A stretch of 26,103 nucleotides of DNA from Pseudozyma flocculosa PF-1 (Eukaryota; Basidiomycota; Ustilaginomycetes; Ustilaginales; Ustilaginaceae): positions 1,010,608 through 1,036,710 of the forward strand of contig NW_006920872.1 of the NCBI RefSeq assembly GCF_000417875.1, written 5' to 3'. Each line of letters starts with the position of its first letter. Position 1 is the first letter of the stretch. A model generated the notes under the pieces. The model was not told the DNA's origin. It searched no databases and saw only the letters and a program-made list of their open reading frames with translations. Made by a program: the position numbers and the translations under genes. Shown piece after piece: positions 17,700 to 26,103 of this stretch.

Positions 17700-18650
17700 A
17701 GCAAGCGACACATCCGCCTGGCTCAGCAGATGAGGCCCGGCTCAGCAGATGGGGCCCGTCACAGCGGTGACTCAAGTCCATGTCAGGCCTGATGAGTCTC
17801 GCTCGCCGTGCCATCTGCTTGACTGCTTGCTGGTTGTTGGGCTCACGATGGCCTTCGAGCTTGCTGTTGACGCTCGCGCTGCTTGTTGCACAGAGCCTGC
17901 TGCAAGGCTTGGTGCTTCCACGCAGCTCTGCTTGACTGACCCCGACGGGTTCAAAGGACTGATGCACGAGCTGCTGCAAGCCCTGCAGCAGTCCCTTGTT
18001 GGGCTCAGCTGGACCCTGCTTGTTGACCTTGAGCTCAGTGGTGGTGTTTTGACCTCTTGTGTGCATCATCTACGCAGGAGCAGAGTGATGTGTGCCTGCA
18101 TCCTTGAGAACTGGCAGGTGCAAGATTGTTTCCAGGTAGTGCCGCTCTGTGACGTTTTCGGTGCCATGCTGGTGGTTGAGGATCACCGCGGCCGAGCGGC
18201 AGCTGAACAAGACGCCAAAGACGTGTCCTGCATCGTGCTGGAAGCAGTAAGCAGACCCAGTAAGGCCGATAACATCCCCATATGCATGCATGTTTTGTGT
18301 GATTCGGTTTGCGTCCATGGGGCCGAGGGCCTCTTGCGGGCCAAGACGGGGACCAAGGCCACCAGGGGATGAGAAGAGTAACACTGGCTTGTTCTTGGCC
18401 TCGTCCTTGAGGCAGAGCTCCACGACCTTGCTGTTGAAGATGTGCATCTTTTGTTACTCTAACAGGGGCTGCACAACAGGGACTCATACAGAGACACAGA
18501 GAGGTTGAGTGACCCTACTGCTGGAGTTGCCTGCTTGCGATTGATGACTCGCTGCATGAATCCTCCCTCTGCCTTGACTCTACAACAAGTCAATGTTGAC
18601 ATGAGTGCACCAAGGGGGCCCTGAAAACATCAATTCTCCTCTTGTCCTGC
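17700..18650 (-). pseudogene. Decayed tyrosine-recombinase (Crypton-like) element
   Basis: One minus-strand frame runs from about 18640 to below 17700 with in-frame stops at 18580-18582 (TAG), 18484-18486 (TGA), 18454-18456 (TAA) and 18070-18072 (TAG). The best-preserved part (18447-18073) contains NRITQNMHAYGDVIGLTGSA, then YCFQHDAGH, ILNHQHGT and TERHYLE. This spacing matches the C-terminal catalytic part of fungal Crypton-type tyrosine recombinases, where the equivalents are Y.FRR.AG, (L)LNH...GT and HY. The two arginines expected in FRRDAG are Gln and His, each one G-to-A change away from a CpG-containing Arg codon. After the TAG at 18070 the same frame continues for more than 100 codons with a plausible Gln/Lys-rich tail. 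The DNA is much poorer in CpG than its neighbours. No terminal repeats or target-site duplications were found. The family call is from motif memory and is moderate. Confidence 0.45.
17721..17758 (+). repeat. 19-bp direct tandem duplication
   Basis: GCTCAGCAGATGAGGCCCG (17721-17739) is followed directly by the same sequence with one A-to-G difference (17740-17758). It lies at the edge of the CpG-poor island. Confidence 0.85.
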
Positions 18651-19068
18651 TTCAACAGGTCCTTCTGTCATCTGCCTGGCCCTGTGCTGAACCCTCCACA
18701 TGAACGAGCGACCGGCGGGCCGCTGCGACCAAGCAGGCCAGGCGGGCAGGCCAGGCCTTGCATGCCGTCGGTGCGTCATGACCACAGACAGGTCCGCGTG
18801 GATTCCAGCAGAGCACAGCCCTCGACTCTCACTCACTCACAACTCACTCACTCACATGCCTGCCTGCGAGCCTCACAGCCCGACCCGACTCTACGCAAGC
18901 CAAGCCAAGGCACGTCGTCCATCCGTACCTTGCCCTCCTTCCCTTCCTGTCTTCCATCCGACTCCACTTCGGCTGTGATCGCATCCACCACCATCCACCA
19001 CCACCACCACCACTACTGACGCCGTTGCGAGCACCGCACTGCACCGCACCGATACACGACGATCCGAG
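18651..19068. other. Intergenic: 5' flank of the DUF4112 gene
   Basis: CpG content returns to normal from about 18700. ACTC tetranucleotide repeats lie at about 18829-18856 and CCA trinucleotide repeats at about 18985-19013, the latter probably in the 5' leader. No gene is visible. Confidence 0.5.
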
Positions 19069-20074
19069 ATGGCCTCCAAGATTGCGGGCAAAGTCACACG
19101 GCGGCTGGTAGGCGACCATGCCAAGCGGTACGAGCCCGAAGTGAGTCCCGCTCTGTCCCGTCCCTGTGCCTCCCCCTCCTCTCTGACCGCTGATCGTCAT
19201 CCCTACCGACGCAACGAAACGACGCACAGGACCCGCTGTACGAGTTTTACACGGTCAACGGCAAGCAGAAGCGGCGCAAGCGCGCGCTGCCACCGGGCCT
19301 GACAAAGAAGCAGGCGCGCACCCTCAAAAAGATCAAGCGGCGCGCCCACCACCTCGACAAGGGCTTCACCATCTGCGGATTCCGCTTCGGCTGGACCGCC
19401 ATCGTCGGCATCGTCCCCGGCCTCGGTGACATCACCGCCGCCCTGCTCAACTATACCCTCGTCGTCAAGCCCGCCAAAAACGAAATCGACGAGTGCGTGG
19501 CGCGTCGTCCCGCCGTATCCTGTCGAGGTTTGGGGGCTGACCGACATCCCCGATTGACATTCTTTCCTCTTCCCTGCCGCTCTCGCCGTTTGCCTGTTCG
19601 CCCCCACCCGCCCGCCGCCCGTCAGCATCCCCGACTGGCTCGTGCGGCAACTGCTCTTCAACAACGCCGTATCGGCCGGCGTCGGCCTCGTGCCCATCGT
19701 CGGAGACATTGCGCTTGCGGCCTGGCGCGCCAACTCGAGAAATGCCAACCTCATCGAAGAGTGTGAGTTTGGCCTGTTTCTACCCTCTGCCTTGGGTCGT
19801 GCAAGGTCCCAGGGGGGGCAAATCTGACGTCGTCTTGGCACCCCCCCTCTTTCCGCCTCGTCGCATCGTCGTGGCTCTCCTCTGCGCCCAATCCCGGCCG
19901 CTCCCTGCAGTCCTACGGGTCAAGGGCGAGGAAAACATGGCCGCCGGTCTGCAGGACCTCACGCCGCGTCCCCCTTCAACCGACGTGGCCGCGCCCGCAC
20001 AGGACGCCGTGAGGCAGCAGGTCCAACAGGCCTCGGCGAGCAGCTCACAGACCCGCTTTTCGGCGGGCAGATAG
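19069..20074 (+). CDS. DUF4112 domain membrane-associated protein
   Basis: Four exons, 19069-19140, 19230-19492, 19626-19762 and 19911-20074, give 211 aa. All introns are GT-AG (GTGAGT, GTGCGT and GTGAGT donors). The core fits DUF4112: a basic helix (LTKKQARTLKKIKRRAHHLD, about 48-67), then FGWTAIVGIVPGLGD (77-91), a hydrophobic helix, IPDWLVRQLLFNNAVSAG and the second GLVPIVGD (132-139). The paired G-x-x-P-x-x-G-D motifs, each followed by a hydrophobic helix, are the family signature, and both are intact after splicing. The C-terminal about 55 residues are polar and low complexity. The molecular role of DUF4112 proteins is not known; the hydrophobic hairpins suggest membrane association. The stop codon faces that of the WDR89-like gene across 286 bp. 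Confidence 0.9.
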
Positions 20075-20207
20075 GTTCCCCGCTCCACCTTTCGCCTCCT
20101 CTGCCAGGCCTCGCATCAGCCACACCACCCTCTTTTCCGCTCCACCACCGCCACTCCTCCAGTCATCTTCGGCCGTTTGTCCCTGTCTCGCCTCTACACC
20201 TCTTTCA

Positions 20208-20232
20208 GTCTCGTCTCGTCTCGTCTCGTCTG
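20208..20232 (+). repeat. GTCTC pentanucleotide run
   Basis: About five copies of GTCTC lie in the 286-bp gap between the convergent DUF4112 and WDR89-like genes; the gap holds nothing else recognisable. Confidence 0.8.
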
Positions 20233-20360
20233 CGCCACCACCCCAGTGTCACCTTCCTTCCTTTGCGTTCTGGCAAATACCACATACGTGTCGTGTCCCC
20301 CTTGCCCTCGAGCGGGTCCGTTCGTCTATCGCACGACATGCTCGCCGCTCCTTCTCCGAT

Positions 20361-21983
20361 TCAGCCGTACGGCTTCCACCTCTGGCTGCGCCCCGTGTGC
20401 GCCGACTCTGACCTCGCGCCGCCCCTCGCGCCGCCGCTCGATTCCGACATCCCGCGCCCCCCTCCTGCCCGGATCGCGCCCAGGAACGCCGCGGTCCCCG
20501 CCGCCGGAGCCTGGTCCATTGCAGCGCCGCCCATCGACTGCCGGATCTGGGTCGCCGCGCCATCGGCCTCGTCGCCGCCGTCGTCGTCGGCGCCCGCGAG
20601 GCGCCACATGCACAGCCGCCCGTCCTCGCCGCCCGAGTAGAGGATGCGCGAGGCCGGGTCGTAGTCGACGCAGCGCACAATGTCGCTGTGCCCGCCCGCG
20701 GCCGCTCCGACGGCACCCGCGGCCGCCTGTGGGAAGAGGGCCTCCATCCTCCACCCGCCCGCTCCTTCCGGCGACGCCGTGAGGATGGAGAACGAGCCCT
20801 CCGTCGTTCCCACGTAGAGCGTCACGCCCCCCGTCGCCGACGAGGCGGACGACGCGAGGTGCGAGGTGCAGTGCGCGTCGATGATGTAGTCGGTCGTCCA
20901 CGCCGGGCGCAGGCACGTCGAGGAGCGCACGTCGACCGGGTCGAGGAGCGGATCAAACTGGGCGGAGGGAGAAGGAGGGAGAAAGGAAGAAGAGCGGTAA
21001 GGAGGGGAAGCCTGCGATCGCATCGCGAACGCTGCCGGGGCACCTGCCGGCGGACTCACCTTGTCGGCGTCCCACACGCTGAGCGTCTGCATGTCGCCGA
21101 CGGCCCATACCGAGCCGAGGCCCTTGCGCCGCGCATCGGCCTCTTGCTGGTTGAGGTCGTCGTCGTCGTCGACGTCGGCCGTCATGTCGACGTCGGCCTG
21201 CGCCGTCGCTGCTGGCTTGCCCCACACCTGGCTTCCTCCGCCTCCCCAGCCGGAGCGGGCGACGCTGCTGGCCGTGTTGCCGACGGCGATGACGGCGTCG
21301 TCCTCGTTGTCGACGGTGGTGTCTATCGCGCACACGAGGCCGTCTGTGCTACCGGTGACGAGGATGTCGGCGTGGTGGGGCGAAGGGTGGAAGCGGAGCG
21401 AGGTGACGTCGTCCGAGTGCGACTCGGTGTAGCGGAAGAGGGGTGCGGCGGGGCTGCGCACGTCGTAGATGTCGACGTGGGCATCGACGCCGACGAGCTC
21501 GGTGCCCGCGGCTACGAGGTGCGGGTTGGTGGCGTGCGGGGAAGCGGCGACGCTGTGGTAGGGCGCGCCCCTTGGACCGCGCAGCACGAGGGTGGGCTGG
21601 GTGAGGGCCGAGGGTGAGCGGACGTCAAATGACGAGACGGTCCCGGCTGTGCTGGAGGCGATAAAGGTGGAGCCGAGGCCGCCCGGGGTGAGGGCGTGCA
21701 GCTGTGTGATGCGGTGGGCGTCTGCGAGGCTGGCGTGGTGGAGCACGCTGTGGGTGGCCTTGTCGACGAGGGTGAGGAGCGAGGGGTGCGATACGGCGAG
21801 CAGAGACGGGTTTGGCGTGGAGAGGGATGCGAGGTGTACGAGGTAGGGTGGATCCGTCGAGGTGCCGGGCGTGGCCGAGGGGATGGGCTGGGCGTGGCGG
21901 CAGCGGCGTGGCGAGAAGCCGTCGAGCGAGGGGGCGGCGCGGAGAGGCGGCGCCTTTTGCGCGCCCGAGAGGGTGAAGTCCAT
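20361..21983 (-). CDS. WDR89: WD40-repeat protein, WDR89-like
   Basis: Exons 21983-21060 and 20957-20361 with a GTGAGT...CAG intron at 20958-21059 give 506 aa. WD40 blades are visible: SSTAGTVSSFDVRS, VDIYDVRSP after VAAGTELVG, HSDDVTSLRFHPSPHHADIL followed by VTGSTDGLVCAID, then in exon 2 VGTTEGSFSIL and HSDIVRCVDYDPASRILYSG followed by GEDGRLCMW. The order, spacing and the short DG.V/L..(I/W)D blades resemble WDR89. An acidic insert (DMTADVDDDDDLNQQ) interrupts the propeller at about 265-280, and the C-terminus (about 440-506) is Gly/Ala-rich and ends in a basic tail. WD40 propellers serve as protein scaffolds; no specific partner can be named. The intron is 102 nt, in phase and free of stops, so a retained-intron isoform of 540 aa is also possible. 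It shares a 504-bp divergent promoter with the syntaxin gene. Confidence 0.82.
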   Translation of the reverse strand: MDFTLSGAQKAPPLRAAPSLDGFSPRRCRHAQPIPSATPGTSTDPPYLVHLASLSTPNPSLLAVSHPSLLTLVDKATHSVLHHASLADAHRITQLHALTPGGLGSTFIASSTAGTVSSFDVRSPSALTQPTLVLRGPRGAPYHSVAASPHATNPHLVAAGTELVGVDAHVDIYDVRSPAAPLFRYTESHSDDVTSLRFHPSPHHADILVTGSTDGLVCAIDTTVDNEDDAVIAVGNTASSVARSGWGGGGSQVWGKPAATAQADVDMTADVDDDDDLNQQEADARRKGLGSVWAVGDMQTLSVWDADKVSPPAGAPAAFAMRSQASPPYRSSSFLPPSPSAQFDPLLDPVDVRSSTCLRPAWTTDYIIDAHCTSHLASSASSATGGVTLYVGTTEGSFSILTASPEGAGGWRMEALFPQAAAGAVGAAAGGHSDIVRCVDYDPASRILYSGGEDGRLCMWRLAGADDDGGDEADGAATQIRQSMGGAAMDQAPAAGTAAFLGAIRAGGGRGMSESSGGARGGARSESAHTGRSQRWKPYG

Positions 21984-22487
21984 GGTCGAAAAGTGGGGAG
22001 CAGAGCCAGTGGAGACCGTGATGGGCTGTGTTGGACCGGGTATAAGGATGGCGGTGCGATGCGGTGCGAGAGGTCAAGAGGCAGAGGTCAAGGTTGAAGG
22101 CGGGAGGACAAGAAGGAACAGGAAGCCACCGGCAGCAGCAGCAGCGCAAAAAACCGTCCAGAAAGCCGGGCTTCGGAAGTCGGGCGGGGCAGCCTGGCAT
22201 GGGACCTACTGGCTCGGGGCCCTGACCCAGCCTCAGGGCGGGGCCCAAACGACAGGCCACCAAGCAAGGCCCCAGCCGTGCGCACGAGTTTCGACCCCCG
22301 CCTGGCCTGCCATGCCCTCAACTCCACACGGGCCAGGCGCCGCGGGAGGTCACCCTTCACCCACCACCGCCATCGTCACCACCACATCGTCACCGCCACC
22401 GTCGCCGCCACCGTCGCCGCCACCGCCATCCGACGCATCGCAATCTCAGCACCCTTGTCTGCACACCCGCGCTCTCTACCCGCCACC
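21984..22487. promoter_or_regulatory. Divergent intergenic region, WDR89-like (-) / syntaxin (+)
   Basis: 504 bp separate the two ATG codons (21983 minus, 22488 plus). A CACC/GCCACC-rich tract at about 22355-22432 leads into the syntaxin start, which sits in a strong CCACCATG context. No TATA box is visible. Frames crossing the region carry no recognisable protein. Confidence 0.55.
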
Positions 22488-23714
22488 ATGTCGTTCAACG
22501 ACCTCGAACGAGGCTCGTCGGCCAGGGGCTCGTCCAACAACCGCAACACCCCGCTCCCCCTCTACCGCGACTACCCGTCCGACACCGCAGCCGCCGGCGC
22601 ATCCTCGTCGTCATCCTCCGCAGCGTCGCATCCGCCAGACCCCGAATTTGAGCGCCTGGCAAAGCGCATCGGTATCCAGATCTTCAAGATCCAGTCCAAC
22701 GTCACCGCCATCCAGAAACTCGTCTCCCTCCTCGCCAACCCGCCCTCGGCCTCGCCGGCAAAGCCAAACGCCCACAACCACGACTTCACAAAGCGCATGT
22801 GAGCACAGCGCCGCCCCGTACAGCCCGGCGCGACGGACCGCCAGCGTGCCACTGCGAGCTTGCGCGCTCTGACCGCCTGCCCCTTTGCCTACTCCCCGCG
22901 CTCCGCAGCCACGACCTGACCGAGACGACGCGCGACCTCATCAAGGACGGCACCGCCGACATCAAGACCCTCTCGACCTTTCCCCTCCCCGCATCCGACG
23001 CCCGGTCACGCACCTCGCCCGCAAAGCTCACCCAGGCAAAGCTGCAGCGAGACTTCCAGGCCGTCGCCCTCTCGTTTCAGCGCGCCCAGCGCGAGAGCGT
23101 GCAGCGGACAAGAGAGGCTCTCGAGGGAGAACGCCAGCGCGACAAGCAGCAGCGAAGGAGCCAGGCCGCATCCAAGGCAGCGCTCGCAGACGAAGACGCG
23201 GCCGACGACGACGACCAGCACGGCGCACCCCTCGTCGAGCTCGACTCGGCCGCCGCCGCGGCGGGCCAGCAGCAGGCGCAGCAGCTCGACCTGATCCAAG
23301 GCCCATCGCAGGCCGACCTCGAGTTCCAAGAGTCGCTCATCGCCTCGCGCGAGGCCGAGATCCGCGAAATCGAGTCGGGCGTCCAGGAGCTCAACGAAAT
23401 CTTTCGCGACCTAGGCAACATTGTCCAGGAGCAGGGCGGCATGATTGACAACATCGAGTTCAACATCACCACGATTGCCGACAATACCGAGGGCGCCGAC
23501 CGCGAGCTCGTCGTGGCGCACGAGTACCAGCGCAAGGCGGGCCGCCGCGCCGCCTGCCTGTTGCTCATCGTCGGCTTCGTCGTCGCCGTTGTCCTGCTTG
23601 CCGTGAGTGCTGCCGCCTGGCGCGCGGGGTCGAGTCCCGGTAATGCGTGCGGACGACTGACATTGCCAGCACCGCTTCCTTCGCCCGTCGCCCGTCCTCC
23701 AGATCCTCAACTGA
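22488..23714 (+). CDS. PEP12: Qa-SNARE, Pep12/syntaxin-7 class
   Basis: Three exons, 22488-22798, 22909-23602 and 23703-23714, give 338 aa; the introns are GTGAGC...CAG and GTGAGT...CAG. The N-terminal half holds an Habc-type bundle, starting FERLAKRIGIQIFKIQSNVT and continuing over the splice as KRIHDLTETTRDLIKD. The SNARE motif covers about 246-308 (REAEIREIESGVQELNEIF...), with the zero-layer glutamine at Q279 in VQEQGGMIDNIE, which places it in the Qa class. A single C-terminal membrane anchor (about 320-338) ends in ILN, encoded by a 12-nt last exon. Sequence style (VQELNEIFRDLGNIVQEQG) fits the endosomal/vacuolar Pep12/Vam3 group better than Sso or Sed5; I cannot separate Pep12 from Vam3. 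An insert of about 60 residues rich in Asp, Ala and Gln lies between Habc and the SNARE motif. It would mediate fusion at late endosome or vacuole. Confidence 0.9.
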
Positions 23715-23733
23715 GGCCGCCTCCCCCTCCTGT

Positions 23734-23747
23734 CTGCTCGCGAGCAG
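23734..23747. repeat. 14-bp perfect palindrome
   Basis: CTGCTCGCGAGCAG lies 20 bp after the syntaxin stop codon. It could fold as a short hairpin in the 3' UTR or be a chance GC-rich palindrome. Confidence 0.7.
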
Positions 23748-25048
23748 CGCCTTGGTGCTGTTTGCAATATATCCCGCCGCCGCTGCCCGCCCGCCAATGA
23801 CCGCCGCCGCCTGTGCTGTCCGTGCTCGCTCCACGTCTTGCGCCCCTCGACGATGGCGCTGTGCCGCGGGAGCCGAAGCAGCTGGTAGCGGTCTTGCGCC
23901 TGTCCGCCATGCGCTCGCTGCCATGACCTCGAGACCGGCGAAGCACCGCTCTCCCCCCATCTCACCCGCGGTCCGGCTCGACCGTGCGGCTGAGCCGAGC
24001 GACGCACCCCCACCCCGGCCCTCGCCTCGTTGCATGACCCTTGCCACGCCTTGGCCTAGCCTTTCATGCTCGCCTTCGGAGGGAGCGAACAGCCAAGGCA
24101 GTGCGTGCAACCAGGCTGAGCTGGAGATGACCCCTTCCGCCCCGCCAGAGCACGACCGTATGTCTGCTCGGGGCGATGCCGAGAGCCAGGCGCGCCGTGG
24201 CTGCGGCTGCGAGCAGTGGCCGGATCAGGCCGACGTTTGGCCCTCGTGCCTCCTGACCCTGCACCTTAGCGGAGGGTGGCTCTCAGTGGTCGGCTCTGGC
24301 CGAAGCTTGGGGGACGTGCCCGGAACGTCGTGCGTAGTGTGTGCCCCCTTGGCCCCTTGTGGCGGTGCGTGCCATGGCAGCAGCTCGCCATTGCCGCCCT
24401 AGCCTGCTCCTGCGTCGGCGGCATAGCGAGGACCGGCCAAGGAGGCCAGCAACTGCTCGATGTCATCTCCTCGAGGCATCTTCACACCGCCACGGCCCTC
24501 TTTGACACACGTATGCATCCAGCGCGGAAGTGGGCCGATGGCCCTCGGGCTAACCAACTAGGTTAAGGCTAGGGTGGCCTGCCAAGCTTGGCATGAGTTC
24601 GATCGCTGCGGCTCGCCCGGACGCGGCGAGGCAAGCAAGCCGGCATCGTCGCGCTCCAGCTTCGGTGCAGCAGCCGGAGAGACAGGCCACGGCGGTCGCT
24701 TCACGCCGACGACGGCAGGCCACGGCTGAGTCGCGTCCGTAAGGGTGCGAACAGCGCTCACGGCGCGTTGTCGCGACCAAGCTTAGCCAGGCCAGGCTAG
24801 GCCAACAGGCCTCCAGGATACCGACTGGCTCGGCCAAGCAAGGCGAGCTTCGGACGCTCCCGACGGCCCAGCTCGGCCTGATTCATCGAGACGATGCCCG
24901 CGACGATGGCTAGGTAGGCCACGGTACGCATCGCCGCCGACGTCGAAGGCTTTGGAACTGCCGGGCGGCTGGCGGGCCTGGTCGCCCCTCGACGGCCGTC
25001 ACTCTGCCCTGCTCGAGGGGGCATGGCGGGCTTGCTGAGCAGACTTCC

Positions 25049-25055
25049 ATATATA
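25049..25055 (+). promoter_or_regulatory. TATA-box candidate for the lipase-like gene
   Basis: ATATATA stands alone in GC-rich DNA about 260 bp before the ATG at 25313. It is the only clear TATA element next to a protein gene in this window. Function is inferred from position. Confidence 0.35.
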
Positions 25056-25312
25056 CCGACGTCGGAGGTGGCCCCGGGGGTCCGACCTTGCTCTCTATCC
25101 CGACCCCGGTCCGCCCCCCATCCTCGCCGCGCCCCGCCTCGCACCCCTGCGCCCCTTGCTCCACATCCTCCGCTGCTCGCATCGATCCCTGCCTGCCTGG
25201 CAACGTGCCGCTCCGTCCCTGCCGAGCGGGGCCTGCCACAGTCTTCCGCTGCCCCTCGGCTCGTCGCTCGCCCTTTCTCTGCTTGCCTCTTGACCACCAC
25301 CGACGGCTGGTC

Positions 25313-26103
25313 ATGGCCTCGCCCCCTTCGCCCGCCGAGACCGCTCCCACCCCGTCGACGACCAAGATGGCCGGCCTCGACGCGGACGACGACGACAACA
25401 AGGCGCTCATGCGCCGCGTCGACCTCATGCACCTCGACGACATGCCCTCGGTCGCCCGCCAGGGCACGGGCATCCAGGGCTGGCTGCAGCGTCTGTTCAG
25501 CGACCTCGCCTACTTTGTCACCTGGCTCCGCATCACCTGGTTCGGCGTCGCCACCAGCCTGCCCAACTACATCCTCGACCCCTTGGGGGCCGCCAGCGTG
25601 CTCCTCTTTGCCGGCGGCTCCACCGTCATCCTGAGCGCGATGCTCGTCATCAGCGCCGTGTGGCGCCTCGGCGCCGTCCAGGCCGTCTTCCGACGCGTCA
25701 GCGAGCGCAACGGCGGCGTCGGGCTGGGCAACCTGGCCTACCCGCAGATCTTTGACAGCCTCGACCGCCGCACGCGCGACGCCGCCTTCCAGGTCATGAA
25801 CCGGCCCCTCGAGGAGTTTTCGCAGCCCTCGACCAGCAGCGCGCGCACCTTTGACCTCGAGCTGGCCAAGATGCTCTTCTGCTGCGCCTCGCTCGTCTAC
25901 GAGCGCGACGGCTCCGCGATGGAGGACGCCTGCAAGATCGCCTGCCGCGCCGCGCCCGTCCGCCCGCGGGCAGGCCATGCGCACGCTCCCGCGCCCGGCG
26001 AGAGCCTCAAGGCGTCGAGCGGCCTGCCCAACGCCGCCGGACAGGCGGTCCTCGACAAGCTGTCCAAGGCCGACGACTTTATCATCAGGACCGCCCGCTC
26101 CAA
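25313..26103 (+). CDS. Membrane-anchored protein, possibly class 3 lipase-like (3'-partial)
   Basis: An uninterrupted frame from ATG 25313 runs off the window (263 codons plus 2 nt). The N-terminus is Ser/Pro/Asp-rich, followed by a short amphipathic region (GIQGWLQRLFSDLAYFVTWL) and a strong membrane segment or hairpin at about 87-115 (GAASVLLFAGGSTVILSAML). After that comes a soluble part with TFDLELAKMLFCCASLVYER and DDFIIRTARS near the edge. The pattern of an N-terminal membrane anchor followed by FDLELA.LL...SLVYER resembles the start of fungal membrane-linked class 3 lipases, whose GxSxG serine would lie beyond the window. That assignment is tentative because no catalytic residue is present. 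Codon use is strongly C/G at third positions, supporting a coding frame, and a 395-aa antisense frame is its shadow. Confidence 0.65.
   Translation, partial: MASPPSPAETAPTPSTTKMAGLDADDDDNKALMRRVDLMHLDDMPSVARQGTGIQGWLQRLFSDLAYFVTWLRITWFGVATSLPNYILDPLGAASVLLFAGGSTVILSAMLVISAVWRLGAVQAVFRRVSERNGGVGLGNLAYPQIFDSLDRRTRDAAFQVMNRPLEEFSQPSTSSARTFDLELAKMLFCCASLVYERDGSAMEDACKIACRAAPVRPRAGHAHAPAPGESLKASSGLPNAAGQAVLDKLSKADDFIIRTARS

Larger units (their letters stand above)
23715..25312. other. 1.6-kb gene-free region between syntaxin and lipase-like gene
   Basis: No supportable gene or RNA is visible. The start should be syntaxin 3' UTR and the end the promoter and leader of the next gene. It contains a 14-bp palindrome (23734-23747), the string TTTGCAATATAT (23760-23771), a small hairpin TAACC-AACTA-GGTTA (24551-24565) and a cluster of CTAG and GGCCAGG words at about 24560-24820. 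Confidence 0.5.

Noticed and set aside
17749..18372. 207-aa plus-strand frame in the CpG-poor island
   Set aside because: Its peptide resembles no family, whereas the opposite strand carries ordered recombinase motifs; it is most likely the antisense of the relic.
24797..25984. 395-aa minus-strand frame antisense to the lipase-like gene
   Set aside because: The plus strand has a coherent membrane protein with normal composition; the antisense peptide is Gly/Ala/Asp/Arg-rich and lacks motifs.
1..26103. A secondary-metabolite or defence gene cluster
   Set aside because: The methyltransferase and deacetylase lack any neighbouring synthase, transporter or pathway regulator; the remaining genes are unrelated housekeeping functions.

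Overview
The window is nuclear DNA from a GC-rich, intron-containing fungus. The genes have short introns (73-208 nt) with GT(G/A)NGT donors and CAG or TAG acceptors, and the protein families are typically fungal: Erv41, a Teb1/Tay1-type double-Myb protein, a Pep12-class syntaxin, a DUF4112 protein and a CE4 deacetylase. Two tRNA genes carry short introns. Very high GC, heavy low-complexity insertions in proteins and CpG-rich coding DNA suggest a basidiomycete, perhaps a smut relative (Ustilaginomycotina). That placement is inference; no rRNA or marker gene is present to prove it.

Layout: 1-1513 (-) RING-CH E3 ligase, cut by the window edge; 1903-3312 (-) ALKBH6-type dioxygenase, divergent from 3840-5679 (+) ERV41; 5724-6021 (-) a two-exon small protein I do not recognise; 6289-6397 (+) tRNA-Met(CAU) with a 35-nt intron; 7038-11060 (-) a 1340-aa double-Myb telomere/promoter-binding protein; 11061-13488 gene-free; 13489-14711 (-) class I methyltransferase; 15138-15251 (+) tRNA-Phe(GAA) with a 40-nt intron; 15716-16688 (-) secreted polysaccharide deacetylase; 16689-19068 mostly gene-free, holding a CpG-poor relic of a tyrosine-recombinase (Crypton-like) element; 19069-20074 (+) DUF4112 protein; 20361-21983 (-) WDR89-like WD40 protein, divergent from 22488-23714 (+) Pep12-class syntaxin; 23715-25312 gene-free; 25313-26103 (+) the N-terminal part of a membrane protein that may be a class 3 lipase.

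The genes are mostly unrelated housekeeping functions: secretory traffic (Erv41, syntaxin), membrane-bound ubiquitylation, nucleic-acid or alkylation chemistry, telomere/promoter binding and cell-wall modification. I see no operon-like system or biosynthetic cluster. The most unusual part is the decayed recombinase island at about 17.7-18.65 kb, which has far fewer CpG dinucleotides than its surroundings and three premature stops plus a terminal stop in one frame. Second is the small two-exon protein packed 44 bp from the ERV41 stop codon.
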